Made by a program: the position numbers and the translations under genes. A model generated the notes under the pieces. It made no database searches and was not told the origin of the DNA. It saw only the letters and a program-made list of their open reading frames with translations. From NCBI RefSeq assembly GCF_020510685.1, contig NZ_CP075185.1, forward strand, positions 3,596,001 to 3,660,000: 64,000 bases of DNA. The letters run 5' to 3'. The stretch comes from Dechloromonas denitrificans. GTDB lineage: Bacteria > Pseudomonadota > Gammaproteobacteria > Burkholderiales > Rhodocyclaceae. Shown here piece after piece: positions 19,127-32,603 of the stretch (position 1 is its first letter; the number at the start of each line of letters is the position of its first letter).

Positions 19127-21007
19127 TCAGGCCGTCGCGGCCGCGGTTGGCTCGGCGCCCGGCGTGTCGCTCGGTGCCGCAGCGCGCGGCTTGCTTTGCG
19201 ACGGTTTGGGCGGACGCGGTGGCTTGCCGTCCATGATGTCGTCGATCTGCTCGGCGTCGATGGTTTCCCATTCGAGCAAGGCTTTGGTCATCGCTTCGAC
19301 CTTGTCGCGATTCTCTTCCAGCAACTTGCGGGCGAGCCCATATTGCTCGTCAATGATGCGGCGAATCTCGGCATCAACCTTCTGCATCGTCGCTTCGGAA
19401 ACATTCTTGTGCTGCGTCACCGAACGGCCTAGGAAAACCTCGCCATCGTTCTCGCCATAAACCATGACGCCAAGATCGGACATGCCATAACGCGTCACCA
19501 TCTCACGCGCCATCTGGGTGGCCCGCTCGAAGTCGTTCGACGCACCGGTCGTCATCTGGTTCATGAATAGTTCTTCGGCGATCCGGCCACCAAACAATAC
19601 GGCAATGCGGCTCATCAGGTACTGCCGGTCATAGGCATAACGATCCTGCTCCGGCAGTTGCATGGTCAAACCCAAAGCGCGGCCGCGCGGAATGATCGTG
19701 ACCTTGTGCACCGGGTCGGATTTGGGCATCAGCTTGGCGACGACGGCATGGCCCGACTCGTGATAGGCCGTATTCATCTTCTCTTCTTCGGTCATCACCA
19801 TGCTGCGGCGTTCGGCCCCCATCATGATTTTGTCCTTGGCCTTCTCGAAGTCGTCCATATCAACCAGACGCTTGTTGCCACGGGCCGCGAACAAAGCCGC
19901 CTCGTTGACCAGATTGGCCAGATCGGCACCGGAAAACCCGGGAGTTCCGCGCGCAATGATGTCCGCCTTGACGTCACCGGAGATCGGCACCTTGCGCATA
20001 TGCACCTTGAGGATTTCTTCGCGGCCACGGATATCAGGCAGCGGCACGACCACCTGACGGTCGAAGCGGCCCGGACGGAGCAGCGCCGGATCGAGGATAT
20101 CCGGACGATTGGTCGCGGCAATCACGATGATGCCGGTATGACCTTCGAAGCCATCCATTTCGACCAACAACTGGTTCAGCGTCTGTTCACGCTCGTCGTT
20201 GCCCCCCCCCAAACCGGCACCACGATGGCGACCGACGGCATCGATTTCGTCGATGAAGATGATGCACGGAGCGTGCTTCTTGGCGTTCTCGAACATGTCG
20301 CGAACACGGGCAGCGCCGACGCCAACAAACATTTCGACGAAGTCGGAACCGGAAATGCTGAAGAACGGCACCTTGGCTTCGCCGGCAATGGCCTTGGCGA
20401 GCAAGGTCTTGCCGGTTCCCGGGTTGCCAACCATCAGCACGCCCTTCGGGATGCGGCCGCCGAGCTTCTGAAACTTGGAGGGATCGCGCAGGAAATCGAC
20501 GATTTCCTGAACTTCTTCCTTGGCTTCGTCGCAACCGGCGACATCGGCGAAGGTCACAACATTTTGCGCCTCATCGGTCATCCGGGCGCGCGATTTGCCG
20601 AAGGAGAACGCCCCGCCCTTGCCGCCACCCTGCATCTGGCGCATGAAGAAAACCCAGACCCCGATCAACAACAACATCGGGAACCAGCTGACAAAGATGC
20701 TCATCAGGAAGGATTGCTCCTCTTCCGGCTTCGCCTCGACCTTCACGCCATACTTCAACAAGTCGGAGACCAGCCAGAGATCGGGCGGAGCATAGGAGGT
20801 GATGCGCTTGCCATCGGTGGTCGTCGCTTTCAGCGTGCGACCTTCCATCACTACTTTGGTGATACGCCCCTGGGTCACCTCTTCGAGGAACTGGGAGTAC
20901 TCGACCGAGCCTTGCGCGACCTGACGGGTATTGAATTGATTGAAAACCGTCATCAGCACAAGACCAATGACCAGCCAGATTGCGAGGTTTTTGAACATGT
21001 TGTTCAA
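19127..21007 (-). CDS. ftsH: ATP-dependent zinc metalloprotease FtsH
   Basis: A 626-residue membrane-anchored AAA+ protease that degrades unassembled membrane proteins and regulators. It has an N-terminal helix (residues 7-25), a periplasmic domain, a second helix near 105-120, Walker A GNPGTGKT near residue 195, Walker [12 protein letters not shown], the second region of homology and the zinc site HESGH at about 416-420. The start is taken as TTG 21007, because AGGAGA lies at proper distance and the next ATG (20998) is too far from it. The coding strand has a run of nine G (20202-20210) in the codons for GLGGGN. Confidence 0.97.
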   Translation of the reverse strand: MNNMFKNLAIWLVIGLVLMTVFNQFNTRQVAQGSVEYSQFLEEVTQGRITKVVMEGRTLKATTTDGKRITSYAPPDLWLVSDLLKYGVKVEAKPEEEQSFLMSIFVSWFPMLLLIGVWVFFMRQMQGGGKGGAFSFGKSRARMTDEAQNVVTFADVAGCDEAKEEVQEIVDFLRDPSKFQKLGGRIPKGVLMVGNPGTGKTLLAKAIAGEAKVPFFSISGSDFVEMFVGVGAARVRDMFENAKKHAPCIIFIDEIDAVGRHRGAGLGGGNDEREQTLNQLLVEMDGFEGHTGIIVIAATNRPDILDPALLRPGRFDRQVVVPLPDIRGREEILKVHMRKVPISGDVKADIIARGTPGFSGADLANLVNEAALFAARGNKRLVDMDDFEKAKDKIMMGAERRSMVMTEEEKMNTAYHESGHAVVAKLMPKSDPVHKVTIIPRGRALGLTMQLPEQDRYAYDRQYLMSRIAVLFGGRIAEELFMNQMTTGASNDFERATQMAREMVTRYGMSDLGVMVYGENDGEVFLGRSVTQHKNVSEATMQKVDAEIRRIIDEQYGLARKLLEENRDKVEAMTKALLEWETIDAEQIDDIMDGKPPRPPKPSQSKPRAAAPSDTPGAEPTAAATA

Positions 21008-21062
21008 GCTTGCTCTCCTTCTACGGCGTCGAGCGATAAAAACGCCATTTTATACACAACTA

Positions 21063-21680
21063 TCAACGTAACACGCGACCGAGCAAATAAAGCTCGGCGC
21101 TGCGATCCCGGGAGGCATCCGGCTTGCGCACGACGACTGTCTTGAACACCTCGCGCATCGAGCGGAGAAAAGTCTCGTAATCCGCTCCCTGAAATACTTT
21201 GACCAGAAAAGCACCTTCCGGTTTCAGATGCGCCTTGGAAAATTCCAGCCCCAGTTCCGCCAGATACATGATGCGGGCCTGATCAACAAGTGGCACCCCT
21301 GACATATTGGGGGCCATGTCCGACATTACAAGACCGACATGCCGCCCGTTGAGTTTTTCTTCCAGCTTTTTCAGAACATCGTCTTCGCGAAAATCGCCCT
21401 GAATAAAGTCGACGTTATGGATCGGATCCATCTCAAGCAGATCGAGCGCAATCACCATGCCACCGTCGCCGACCCGCTTGGCCGCGATCTGCGACCAGCC
21501 ACCGGGCGTTGCACCAAGGTCGACGACAACCTCGCCACGGCGGAGCAGTTTGTCCTTGTCGTCGATCTCCATCAGTTTGAAAGCGGCGCGCGAACGCCAG
21601 CCATCTTTCTTGGCGAGCTGCACATACGGATCATTTACATGTTCCCGCATCCAAGCTTTACTGGTTCTGGTTCTCTTCAT
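21063..21680 (-). CDS. rlmE: 23S rRNA (uridine-2'-O-)methyltransferase RlmE
   Basis: 205 residues from ATG 21680 ([20 protein letters not shown]). It methylates U2552 of 23S rRNA using SAM. Motif I is seen as [15 protein letters not shown], and the catalytic K-D-K-E set is consistent with [22 protein letters not shown] and FLVKVFQG. The frame is open further upstream, but that extension overlaps the divergent yhbY gene and is not credible. The rlmE-ftsH pair on one strand with yhbY divergent is a classic proteobacterial arrangement. Confidence 0.96.
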   Translation of the reverse strand: MKRTRTSKAWMREHVNDPYVQLAKKDGWRSRAAFKLMEIDDKDKLLRRGEVVVDLGATPGGWSQIAAKRVGDGGMVIALDLLEMDPIHNVDFIQGDFREDDVLKKLEEKLNGRHVGLVMSDMAPNMSGVPLVDQARIMYLAELGLEFSKAHLKPEGAFLVKVFQGADYETFLRSMREVFKTVVVRKPDASRDRSAELYLLGRVLR

Positions 21681-21711
21681 TCGGTAAAATGCCGTTTTTG
21701 AAAGGTTTACT

Positions 21712-22068
21712 ATGCTGCAATTATCGTCCGACGAGCGCCGCGAACTACGCGCCCGCGCCCACAATTTGAATCCTGTTGTCTCAATTGCCGAGAACGGCCT
21801 CACCGAAGGCGTTCTGAAGGAAATCGAAGTCAACCTTACCGCTCACGGCCTGATCAAGATCCGCGTTTATGGCGACAGCCGTGAAAATCGCGCGACCTAT
21901 CTTGAAAAAATCTGTGCTGAAACCGGTGCGGCCCCCGTGCAACAGATCGGCAAACTTCTCGTCGTTTACCGCCCGACAGCAACCGCAGCTGCTCCGGCCA
22001 AAGCGCCACAACCACGTCGCCGGCCGGCTAGCGAACCGCGCAAATCGAAGCGCAGCTACCAGGGCTGA
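21712..22068 (+). CDS. yhbY: YhbY/CRS1-family RNA-binding protein
   Basis: A 118-residue CRM-domain protein linked to 50S ribosome assembly in E. coli. The core [20 protein letters not shown] and the family GxxG region are visible, with a C-terminal basic, Pro/Ala-rich tail ([17 protein letters not shown]). It is divergent from rlmE with a 31-base gap and ends directly beside the convergent DUF4149 gene. Confidence 0.93.
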   Translation: MLQLSSDERRELRARAHNLNPVVSIAENGLTEGVLKEIEVNLTAHGLIKIRVYGDSRENRATYLEKICAETGAAPVQQIGKLLVVYRPTATAAAPAKAPQPRRRPASEPRKSKRSYQG

Positions 22069-22530
22069 TTACTTCAGCCCTCTATTGGCCCAAATGACCA
22101 GCCACAAGCCCAGCAGACTCTGCACCATATAGAGAATGCTGGAAACGCCATGCCACGTTGCAAAACGATCGCGCAGGACGCTTTCCATCACCTCCCGAGG
22201 CAGCGCATCGGCCTTCAATTGCGCCATCAACGGTTGAATGCCAAACAGGCTGGCGGCAGCAAGCAGAGCCATAAGTAACACCAACCAAAACACCGAGCGC
22301 CTGAAGAACCCGCTGCCCCAACGGAGCAGCAGAAAAACCAGCAAATAGGCAGCACTGCCAAGCCCGCCCCAGGCGATCAGCGCAAACAACTTGCCGGCAA
22401 CCATCCCGGCCAGTTGACGATCACCGAGGCTGACGAAGAGGACCGGCGCAGCCATGTAACCGATCGCCCACAGGCCGCCAACCCAAAGGGTTATGGCAGT
22501 CAGGTAGAGAGCATCGGATAGTTGGCGCAT
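22069..22530 (-). CDS. DUF4149 integral membrane protein
   Basis: A 153-residue protein with four predicted membrane helices. The N-terminal LYLTAITLWVGGLWAIGYMAAPVLF is typical of the DUF4149 family, whose function is not known. The first helix pair contains the family's WVGG and AAPVLF motifs. It lies six bases after greA and ends flush against yhbY (convergent stops, no gap). It is probably cotranscribed with carA-carB-greA. Confidence 0.85.
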   Translation of the reverse strand: MRQLSDALYLTAITLWVGGLWAIGYMAAPVLFVSLGDRQLAGMVAGKLFALIAWGGLGSAAYLLVFLLLRWGSGFFRRSVFWLVLLMALLAAASLFGIQPLMAQLKADALPREVMESVLRDRFATWHGVSSILYMVQSLLGLWLVIWANRGLK

Positions 22531-22536
22531 TGACCT

Positions 22537-23013
22537 TTATTCGTAGCGAATATCGATGATTTCAAATTCGCGGATGCCGCCTGGCGCCTGCACCTGGGCG
22601 ATATCGCCGACGTACTTGCCAATCAACGCCCGGGCCATCGGCGAGGCGATCGACAGCTTGCCGTTCTTGATATTGGCCTCGTCTTCACCGACGATCTGAT
22701 AGGTCACGGCATCACCAGTATCCTGGTCTTCGATGTCGACAGTGGCCGCGAAGACACAACGACCGTCGGCATCAAGGAGCTTGGGATCAATGATCTGGGC
22801 ATTCGACAACTTGCCTTCGACCTCCTGAATGCGTCCTTCGACGAAGCCCTGACGCTCCTTGGCCGCGTCATACTCGGCATTTTCCGAAAGGTCACCATGG
22901 GAGCGCGCCTCGGCAATCGCGGCAATGACGCTCGGACGTTCTACCGTTTTCAGGCGATGCAGTTCTTCCCGAAGTTTCTCGGCACCGGCTACGGTCAGCG
23001 GAACTTTACTCAT
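22537..23013 (-). CDS. greA: Transcription elongation factor GreA
   Basis: 158 residues from ATG 23013 ([19 protein letters not shown]); an upstream in-frame start would add 12 residues with no family support. GreA has an N-terminal coiled coil reaching into the RNA polymerase channel and a C-terminal FKBP-like domain. The acidic tip ([15 protein letters not shown]) that triggers transcript cleavage is intact, and the C-terminal [10 protein letters not shown] is typical. GGAAG precedes the start. It follows carB by 65 bases. Confidence 0.96.
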   Translation of the reverse strand: MSKVPLTVAGAEKLREELHRLKTVERPSVIAAIAEARSHGDLSENAEYDAAKERQGFVEGRIQEVEGKLSNAQIIDPKLLDADGRCVFAATVDIEDQDTGDAVTYQIVGEDEANIKNGKLSIASPMARALIGKYVGDIAQVQAPGGIREFEIIDIRYE

Positions 23014-23078
23014 CTTTTCTTCCAGCAAAAGCAAACCGCCGGCGCCCATGCAGGGCAGCCCGGCGGCTCAGGTTGTAT

Positions 23079-26285
<3,207 letters not shown>

Positions 26286-26297
26286 ATTGTTTCTCGC

Positions 26298-27455
26298 TTA
26301 TTTCGCCGGTTGCAGCGCAGCCACGCCACGCGTCATGAGATCAAGGAAGCGGTCGAACAGGTAGGCCACATCGTGCGGACCGGGACTGCCTTCCGGGTGC
26401 CCCTGGAAGGAGAAGGCCGGGACGTCGGTGCGGGCAATGCCCTGCAGCGAGCCATCGAACAACGAGACATGAGTGACCCGCAGATTGTTCGGCAGCGTAT
26501 CCTTATCGACGGCAAAACCGTGGTTCTGGCTGGTAATCAAAACCTGCCCGCTATCCAGATCCTTGACCGGATGATTGGCCCCGTGGTGACCGAATTTCAT
26601 TTTCAGCGTCTTGGCGCCGGAGGCCAGTGCCAGCAACTGGTGACCGAGGCAGATACCGAAGGTCGGCACGCCCCGCTCAAGGAATTCGCGAATCGCCGCG
26701 ATAGCGTAGTCGCATGGTTCCGGATCGCCGGGGCCGTTGGACAGGAAGACGCCATCCGGCTTCAGCGCGAGCACGTCGGCCGCCGGCGTTTGCGCCGGGA
26801 CGACGGTCAGCTTGCAGCCGCGCTGGGCGAGCATGCGCAGGATGTTGGTCTTGACGCCAAAATCGTAGGCGACGACGTGGAAGCGGGCTTCCGGTCCGGC
26901 CTGGTAGCCGTTCAGCGTCCACTCGCCTTCGCGCCACGGGTAGCCATCCTTGGCGGAAACCACCTTGGCCAGATCCATACCGGCCAACCCAGGAAAAGCC
27001 CTGGCCGCAGCCAGCGCCTTGGCCTCATCGACTTCGCCGGCCAGCACACAGCCCGCCTGGGCGCCTTTTTCCCGCAGGATACGGGTCAATTTGCGCGTAT
27101 CGATGCCGGCAATGGCCACGATGCCGTGCTTTTTGAGATAGGACGACAGATCGTCCTGCATGCGCCAGTTGGAAGCCCGCGGCGGCAGGTCGCGAATCAC
27201 CAGTCCGGCAGCGTGATTGGCAGTGGATTCAAAGTCTTCCGCATTGCAACCGGTGTTGCCGATATGCGGGTAAGTCAGCGTGACGATCTGGCGGCAATAG
27301 GAAGGATCGGTGAGAATTTCCTGATAACCGGACATGGCAGTATTGAAAACCACCTCGCCGCTGGTAACACCATCTGCGCCGATTGATTCACCCTTGAATA
27401 GCGTTCCGTCGGCGAGGGCGAGAATGGCGGGTGTAAATGAGGGCAGCAACGACAC
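26298..27455 (-). CDS. carA: Carbamoyl-phosphate synthase small chain (glutaminase)
   Basis: A 385-residue class I glutamine amidotransferase that feeds ammonia to CarB. The catalytic Cys is in [14 protein letters not shown], with His and Glu in [12 protein letters not shown]. The N-terminal CPSase domain includes [13 protein letters not shown]. The start is GTG 27455 with AGGAG eight bases upstream. The leader contains a long hairpin (27493-27520), a possible regulatory site. Confidence 0.97.
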   Translation of the reverse strand: MSLLPSFTPAILALADGTLFKGESIGADGVTSGEVVFNTAMSGYQEILTDPSYCRQIVTLTYPHIGNTGCNAEDFESTANHAAGLVIRDLPPRASNWRMQDDLSSYLKKHGIVAIAGIDTRKLTRILREKGAQAGCVLAGEVDEAKALAAARAFPGLAGMDLAKVVSAKDGYPWREGEWTLNGYQAGPEARFHVVAYDFGVKTNILRMLAQRGCKLTVVPAQTPAADVLALKPDGVFLSNGPGDPEPCDYAIAAIREFLERGVPTFGICLGHQLLALASGAKTLKMKFGHHGANHPVKDLDSGQVLITSQNHGFAVDKDTLPNNLRVTHVSLFDGSLQGIARTDVPAFSFQGHPEGSPGPHDVAYLFDRFLDLMTRGVAALQPAK

Positions 27456-27492
27456 GACCGGCTCTCCTAAAATTTCTAATTATTCATGTGCC

Positions 27493-27520
27493 AAGCGGGG
27501 AGGCTTGCGCCCCCCCGCTT
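27493..27520 (-). promoter_or_regulatory. 12-pair hairpin with GCAA loop in the carA leader
   Basis: On the minus strand the 28 bases fold into a stem of 12 pairs (one G-U) closed by the four-base loop GCAA, a GNRA-type tetraloop. No U tract follows on the minus strand, so it is not a simple terminator for the upstream sensor kinase. On the plus strand a TTTTT lies five bases after the stem, but no plus-strand gene needs it. Its place 37 bases before the carA start suggests an mRNA leader structure or a transcript-end protector. Confidence 0.6.
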
Positions 27521-27570
27521 GTGCTTTTTAACCTTTCTATTTTAGCCGAAAATAGCCTTTTCAGGCAAAT

Positions 27571-30117
27571 TCAAGGGACTAGACGAGTCTCGACAAAGTG
27601 TTCGAGCGCCGGGCGAATCTGATTCATCTCCGCGACAAGTTCGCCATAGATTCGCCGACAACGCGCCCAGTCGACACTCTCCAGGGACATCGCGGCCTGT
27701 TCGATTTCCATCGCCTGGCGCCTGGCGTACTCGGCATGAAACATCGCCAGCAGGCTCTTCAGCGTATGCGCGTGCATCCGCAGCTCTTGCGGATCGCCAG
27801 CCTGCAGCGCCGTGTCCACCTGCCCCAGGTGTTCGTCCCACTCGGCGAGCAACATACCGGCCATCGTCGAGAACAGATCGAGATCGCCGATATCGTGAAG
27901 CGCTGCCTTCAGATCAAGATGCACCGCCGCTCTCGCCGGCGCAGCGACGTATTCCGGACGTTCGCCAGCTACCGACTGACCGCTCGCCCGGGCCAGCGCC
28001 GCAACGAGTTCGCCCGCGCGCAACGGCTTGGCGACGAAATCATTCATCCCGGCTTCCAGGCAGCGGTCCCGGTCACTGGCCATGACATTGGCCGTCATCG
28101 CGACGATGTAGGCCGGGCGATACTCATGGGAAGAGACCCAACTGCGTCGCATTTCCCGCGAGCGGATTGCTTCGGTTGCTTCAATGCCGCCCATCACCGG
28201 CATCTGCATATCCATCAGGATGACATCGAAATGCTTGCTGTCGAACAGCTCCAGCGCTTCCGCCCCGTTGTTGGCGAGCACGACATTGTGCGACTGGCGC
28301 TCTAGCAAACGCAGGGCAAGCTCCTGATTGACCGGATTATCCTCGACCAGCAGGATCTCGAGAATCGGCGCCGAGCCCGCTGAAATCAGGCCCAGATCGA
28401 GGGAAACCTCATCCAGGGTGAGCTGGCCGCGGCCCTCGGCCAAGGCCATGGCATCAGCCAGATCGCCCGCCCCGATCGGTTTGACGAGATGCGCCGAGAC
28501 TTCGAGCTGGCGCAGACGTGCCAGATCAAGACGCTGATTTTCCGTCGTCAGCATGACCAGCAAGCGCTCGCTCCGTCCGGCATTTCGCCAGTGCTCGACC
28601 AGCGCGAAACCGGCCGGCGCATCCATATTGGCGTCGGCAAAAATATAGTCGTACGGAAAGTCGACGACACGGGTTCGCTCGATCGCCGCGATCGCCGCAG
28701 CACCGTCGGCCACCAGCGACACCTGCACGCCCAGGCGCTCAAGCTGTTCGACAAGACAGCGTCCGGCCGCCGCGTTGTCATCGACGACCACGGCGCGCCG
28801 GCCCTGATAGGCGGACGGCAACACCGCCGGCGGTCGCGTCTCGGCATCGGCACTGAAACGGACCGTGAAGGAAAAGGTCGAGCCGACGCCAGGCGTGCTT
28901 TCGAGCCAGATACGACCATCCATCAGCTGAACCAGGCGGGCACAGATTGCCAAACCAAGGCCGGTGCCGCCGAAACGGCGCGTGGTAGACACATCGGCCT
29001 GGGAAAAAGCCTCGAAAATAGCCTGTTGCTTATCCAGCGGCACGCCGATCCCGGTATCGCGGATCGCGAAGCGCAGAAAAAGGGACCCCTCGGTCGCCTG
29101 ATCGATGCTCACCACCAGCGCCACCTCGCCGTGCTCGGTAAACTTGATGGCATTGCCGACCAGATTGATGATCACCTGACGCAGGCGCGTCGGATCGCCG
29201 ACTACCCGGCCCGGCACATCCGGCCGCACGTCGGCGATCAGTTCCAGCCCCTTCTTGTGTGCGCTGACGGCGAGCACCCGCAAGGCTTCGAGGACCGTAT
29301 CGTGAATCGAAAAGGCGAGCGACTCGAACCGCACCTTGCCGGCCTCGATCTTGGAAAAGTCGAGAATGTCATTGACGATGGTCAGCAGCGCTTCGGCCGA
29401 GGACTTGACGGTCTTCAGATAATGCCGCTGCTCGGCGTCAAGCTGCGTATCCAGGGCCAGCTCGGTCATGCCGATGATGCCGTTCATCGGCGTCCGTATT
29501 TCATGGCTCATATTGGCCAGAAAAGCACCGCGCGCCGTATTGGCGGCTTCGGCCGACTCCTTGGCGGCAATGAGCGCCGCTTCGGCCGCTTTGACATCGC
29601 TGATGTCGCGCTGCAAGACCAGCATCCGCGCCGGCTCACCATCGGCATCACGGGCCGCGACCGCCCCGCGCAACATGAACCAGCGCCACTGACCGTCGCG
29701 CGCCTTCAAGCGGCACTCGGCCTGAAAATAGCGTTCCTGGCTCTGCGCCTGGGCGGTCATTCTGGCCTGCAACGGACGCAGGTCATCGGGATGGATCAGG
29801 CGCTGCCATTGAGCAATCGAGTTGTCGAGCTCATCGGCACCATAACCGAGCATGCCTTTCCACTGGCGCCCCGACTCTATATTGCCGCTGCGCAGATTCC
29901 AGTCGGTCAATGCGTCGCCGGAAAGCATGCCTTGCCAGTTGCTCAGCCCGGCGTAAGCGCCATATGCCGAGTCGACCTGCTCGAGCAATTTGCTCAGCCC
30001 TTGGGCCAACCCGTGCTGCTGGGCGGCACGCGCCCCCTCGATCAACTGCCTTAGCTGCGGCTCGCCCTCACCACCGAAGATTTCCTGAAGCTGACGAGCC
30101 AACAGCCGTGATTTCAT
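27571..30117 (-). CDS. Soluble hybrid sensor histidine kinase (PAS-HisKA-HATPase-REC-REC-Hpt)
   Basis: 848 residues without membrane helices, so probably cytosolic. Order: N-terminal region of about 70 residues, a PAS/PAC domain (to about 185, including [10 protein letters not shown]), HisKA with phospho-His205 in [11 protein letters not shown], and HATPase with [16 protein letters not shown] and GGTGLGLAI. Then come a first receiver ([17 protein letters not shown]), a second receiver ([11 protein letters not shown], Asp636 in ILMDMQMP, Lys in FVAKPL) and an Hpt domain with His784 in MHAHTLKSL. All phosphorelay residues of the kinase, second receiver and Hpt are present. The ligand and output are unknown; no response regulator lies beside it. 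It sits inside the usual dapB-carA junction, five bases after dapB. Confidence 0.92.
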   Translation of the reverse strand: MKSRLLARQLQEIFGGEGEPQLRQLIEGARAAQQHGLAQGLSKLLEQVDSAYGAYAGLSNWQGMLSGDALTDWNLRSGNIESGRQWKGMLGYGADELDNSIAQWQRLIHPDDLRPLQARMTAQAQSQERYFQAECRLKARDGQWRWFMLRGAVAARDADGEPARMLVLQRDISDVKAAEAALIAAKESAEAANTARGAFLANMSHEIRTPMNGIIGMTELALDTQLDAEQRHYLKTVKSSAEALLTIVNDILDFSKIEAGKVRFESLAFSIHDTVLEALRVLAVSAHKKGLELIADVRPDVPGRVVGDPTRLRQVIINLVGNAIKFTEHGEVALVVSIDQATEGSLFLRFAIRDTGIGVPLDKQQAIFEAFSQADVSTTRRFGGTGLGLAICARLVQLMDGRIWLESTPGVGSTFSFTVRFSADAETRPPAVLPSAYQGRRAVVVDDNAAAGRCLVEQLERLGVQVSLVADGAAAIAAIERTRVVDFPYDYIFADANMDAPAGFALVEHWRNAGRSERLLVMLTTENQRLDLARLRQLEVSAHLVKPIGAGDLADAMALAEGRGQLTLDEVSLDLGLISAGSAPILEILLVEDNPVNQELALRLLERQSHNVVLANNGAEALELFDSKHFDVILMDMQMPVMGGIEATEAIRSREMRRSWVSSHEYRPAYIVAMTANVMASDRDRCLEAGMNDFVAKPLRAGELVAALARASGQSVAGERPEYVAAPARAAVHLDLKAALHDIGDLDLFSTMAGMLLAEWDEHLGQVDTALQAGDPQELRMHAHTLKSLLAMFHAEYARRQAMEIEQAAMSLESVDWARCRRIYGELVAEMNQIRPALEHFVETRLVP

Positions 30118-30122
30118 GGCCT

Positions 30123-30929
30123 CTAGCGCAAGCCGAGAACATCCTGCATGTCGAACAGACCGCTCTGACGACCGGCGATGAAACGGGCGGCCCGCAGGCT
30201 GCCTTGGGCATAGGGCAGGCGGCTGCTGGCCTTGTGGGTTACTTCGACACGTTCGCCGAGACCGCAGAACATCACCGTATGGTCACCGACGATATCGCCG
30301 CCACGCACCGTGGCGAAGCCGATGGTCGAGGGATCGCGCTCGCCAGTCACCCCTTCACGACCGTAGACGGCACAATCCTTCAGATCGCGCTCCAGCGCAC
30401 TGGCCAGCACTTCGCCCATGCGCAAGGCGGTCCCCGACGGCGCATCGATCTTCATTCGATGGTGCGCCTCGACGATTTCGATGTCGTACCCCTGGTTGAG
30501 GATGCGGGCCGCCGTATCGAGCAGCTTGAATACCAGATTGACGCCAACCGCCATATTCGGGGCGAAAACGACGGGAATTTCCCGGGCCGCCGCAGCGATC
30601 GCTTCCTTGCCTTCAGGCTCGAAGCCGGTCGTCCCGATAATGATGCCGACCCCCGCCTGACGGCAAAGTTCGAGATGCACCAGCGTACCTTGCGGCCGCG
30701 TAAAGTCGATCAGACAGTCGACTTCCTTCAGGCCGGCCGCCACATCGTCGGTAACCAGGACATTGCAGTCCATCCCGACCAGTTCGCCGGCACTCCGGCC
30801 GACCATCGGGCTGCCCGGCTGATCGAATACCGCACCGAGCACGACCTGCTCATCCTTCAGGGTTGCTTCGATCAACATGCGGCCCATCCGGCCACCGGCT
30901 CCGACAATGCCAATACGCGTTGCACTCAT
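30123..30929 (-). CDS. dapB: 4-hydroxy-tetrahydrodipicolinate reductase
   Basis: 268 residues. It reduces the dihydrodipicolinate precursor with NAD(P)H in lysine and diaminopimelate synthesis. The N-terminal nucleotide site [17 protein letters not shown], the family signature [19 protein letters not shown] and the C-terminal [20 protein letters not shown] are complete. It starts three bases after bamE ends and is followed five bases later by the hybrid kinase, so the three are probably one transcript. Confidence 0.97.
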   Translation of the reverse strand: MSATRIGIVGAGGRMGRMLIEATLKDEQVVLGAVFDQPGSPMVGRSAGELVGMDCNVLVTDDVAAGLKEVDCLIDFTRPQGTLVHLELCRQAGVGIIIGTTGFEPEGKEAIAAAAREIPVVFAPNMAVGVNLVFKLLDTAARILNQGYDIEIVEAHHRMKIDAPSGTALRMGEVLASALERDLKDCAVYGREGVTGERDPSTIGFATVRGGDIVGDHTVMFCGLGERVEVTHKASSRLPYAQGSLRAARFIAGRQSGLFDMQDVLGLR

Positions 30930-30932
30930 TGC

Positions 30933-31415
30933 TTAAAACCCCAGACTATCCATCAAACGGCGGAAATAACTCGGCTCTTCACGCGGCGGCAACGGCTTGT
31001 CGGCGGCTTCTCCGGTCATTGACCCAAGATCGACCAGCCGGCTCGTCACTGCGGGGGTCGTCAAATCGGCCACATCGGCCACCGCGACATCGCCGCCGAC
31101 CCGTTCCAGACGCCCGTCGGCATCGAAGAAAACGGCAAACTTGCGGGATTCGACGTTGCCGGTCCGACCGTCCCGATAGCGATAAACATAGTCCCAGCGC
31201 TGCTGGTGAAAAATATCGGTAATCAGCGGCGTGCCGAGCACAAATCGCACCTGGTCGCGCGTCTGGCCGGGCTTGAGCTGGGCGACCATTTCCTGATTCA
31301 GAACGTTGCCCTGCTGGACGTCGATCTTGTACTCGTTAATGAAGCTCGGCTTGTAGGAACAAGCAGCCAGCAAGGCGCAAAACGCGGCACAAAACAATAG
31401 GCGGGTACGGGGCAT
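30933..31415 (-). CDS. bamE: Outer membrane protein assembly factor BamE (OmlA/SmpA lipoprotein)
   Basis: A 160-residue lipoprotein. The signal peptide ends in the lipobox LLAAC, so the mature protein begins at Cys19 and would be anchored in the outer membrane. The BamE fold follows: [20 protein letters not shown] then [21 protein letters not shown]. It supports BamA in inserting beta-barrel proteins. A C-terminal extension of about 55 residues goes beyond the E. coli protein. It is divergent from fur, as in many proteobacteria. Confidence 0.94.
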   Translation of the reverse strand: MPRTRLLFCAAFCALLAACSYKPSFINEYKIDVQQGNVLNQEMVAQLKPGQTRDQVRFVLGTPLITDIFHQQRWDYVYRYRDGRTGNVESRKFAVFFDADGRLERVGGDVAVADVADLTTPAVTSRLVDLGSMTGEAADKPLPPREEPSYFRRLMDSLGF

Positions 31416-31450
31416 GCGGGATTCCGGAGTTTCTCAAACGACTTTGAAGC

Positions 31451-31463
31451 GGTATATCATACC
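31451..31463. promoter_or_regulatory. Palindrome in the bamE-fur divergent promoter region
   Basis: GGTAT-ATC-ATACC is a perfect inverted repeat in the 94-base gap between bamE and fur. It contains -10-like hexamers on both strands (TATATC plus, TATGAT minus). A weak -35 (TTTCTC) lies 17 bases upstream of the plus-strand hexamer. It is a candidate overlapping promoter or operator; it does not look like a full Fur box. Confidence 0.35.
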
Positions 31464-31509
31464 CGAAATCCCCAATCGGCCTGCGCCACACACCCATGGA
31501 ATTATCACG

Positions 31510-31953
31510 ATGAGCGACCCCCAAAGTCTCAAGAATATGGGCCTGAAAGCCACCTTTCCGCGCCTGAAAATTCTTGAGCTTTTCGAGAAAAGCACCCTTC
31601 GGCACATGACGGCTGAAGACGTCTATCGCATGCTCATCGCGGAAAACATGGATATCGGCTTGGCCACGGTCTATCGGGTGCTGACCCAGTTCGAGCAGGC
31701 CGGCCTGCTCGAACGTCACTTCTTCGAATCGGGCAAGGCGGTCTTCGAAATCAATCACGGCAAGCATCACGATCACATCGTCTGTGTCGATTGCGGGCGG
31801 GTCGAGGAGTTTTACGATCCGGAAATCGAGAAGCGCCAGAACGCCGTTGCCGAAACGCGCGGCTTCGCCATCCAGGACCACGCGCTCTACCTCTACGCCC
31901 ATTGCATCAAGACCGAATGCCCGCACCGCAGCAAGCCGGTCGACAAAATCTGA
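31510..31953 (+). CDS. fur: Ferric uptake regulator Fur
   Basis: 147 residues from ATG 31510 ([20 protein letters not shown]). It has an N-terminal winged helix ([28 protein letters not shown]) and a C-terminal metal-binding dimerisation domain with [11 protein letters not shown] and a final CIKTECPH. It represses iron uptake genes when bound to Fe(II). The frame is open 32 codons upstream, but that part crosses the promoter region and is not supported. The next gene on the strand is a GDT1-type exporter, 14 bases downstream. Confidence 0.97.
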   Translation: MSDPQSLKNMGLKATFPRLKILELFEKSTLRHMTAEDVYRMLIAENMDIGLATVYRVLTQFEQAGLLERHFFESGKAVFEINHGKHHDHIVCVDCGRVEEFYDPEIEKRQNAVAETRGFAIQDHALYLYAHCIKTECPHRSKPVDKI

Positions 31954-31967
31954 AGCGCTGATTCCCG

Positions 31968-32564
31968 ATGACTACGTTTTCGTCTGCCGCGCTGGGGGCT
32001 TGGCTATCCTCGGCTGGTACCACTTTTTTGCTGATCGCGCTCGCCGAATTTGGCGACAAGAGCCAGCTGGTCTGCATGACACTGGCCGCCCGCCATCGCG
32101 GTCTGCCGGTGATACTCGGCGCCGTGGCCGCTTTTGCCTTTTTGAATGCGCTCGCCGTGCTGTTCGGCGCAGCGGTTGCCGCCTGGCTGCCCGAATGGGT
32201 GGTAACGGTCGCTGTCGCCGTACTGTTCACCGTTTTCGGGATCAGCGCGCTGCGCTACCGGGACGAGGATGAAGACGAGGATGTCGAGGAAAAGCCCGGG
32301 CACGGCGTGTTCGCCACCACTTTCCTGCTCATTTTCCTGGCCGAGTTCGGCGACAAGACACAAATCGCCGTCGCCGGCCTGGGCAGCACCAGCGAAGCCA
32401 ACGCGGTGTGGACCGGCGCGACGCTGGCCCTGGCCTGCACCTCGATCCTCGGTGTTCTGGCCGGCCGGAAATTCCTGCACAAGCTGCCGCTGGTCTGGAT
32501 CCACCGCATCAGCGGCGTGTTTTTCCTGGCGCTCGCCATCTACGCCATTTCCCGACTGTTTTAG
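31968..32564 (+). CDS. GDT1/UPF0016 (TMEM165-like) cation exporter, probable manganese
   Basis: A 198-residue membrane protein with about six helices and the two family signature repeats E-x-G-D-K-(S/T): ALAEFGDKSQLVCMTLA and LAEFGDKTQIAVAGLG. A short acidic loop (RDEDEDEDVEEKPG) lies between the two halves. Family members move Mn(II) or Ca(II); bacterial members often export manganese. It lies 14 bases after fur, so it probably shares its transcript. The substrate is inferred from the family. Confidence 0.85.
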   Translation: MTTFSSAALGAWLSSAGTTFLLIALAEFGDKSQLVCMTLAARHRGLPVILGAVAAFAFLNALAVLFGAAVAAWLPEWVVTVAVAVLFTVFGISALRYRDEDEDEDVEEKPGHGVFATTFLLIFLAEFGDKTQIAVAGLGSTSEANAVWTGATLALACTSILGVLAGRKFLHKLPLVWIHRISGVFFLALAIYAISRLF

Positions 32565-32566
32565 AG

Positions 32567-32587
32567 AGGAGCGGCCGAGCCGCTCCT
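32567..32587. terminator. Hairpin between convergent GDT1-type gene and recN
   Basis: AGGAGCGGC and GCCGCTCCT form a perfect nine-pair stem around a three-base loop, three bases past the stop of the plus-strand gene. No clear T tract follows on either strand, so a terminator role is likely from position but not certain. Confidence 0.45.
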
Positions 32588-32603
32588 GAACCGTCGACTT
32601 TAC

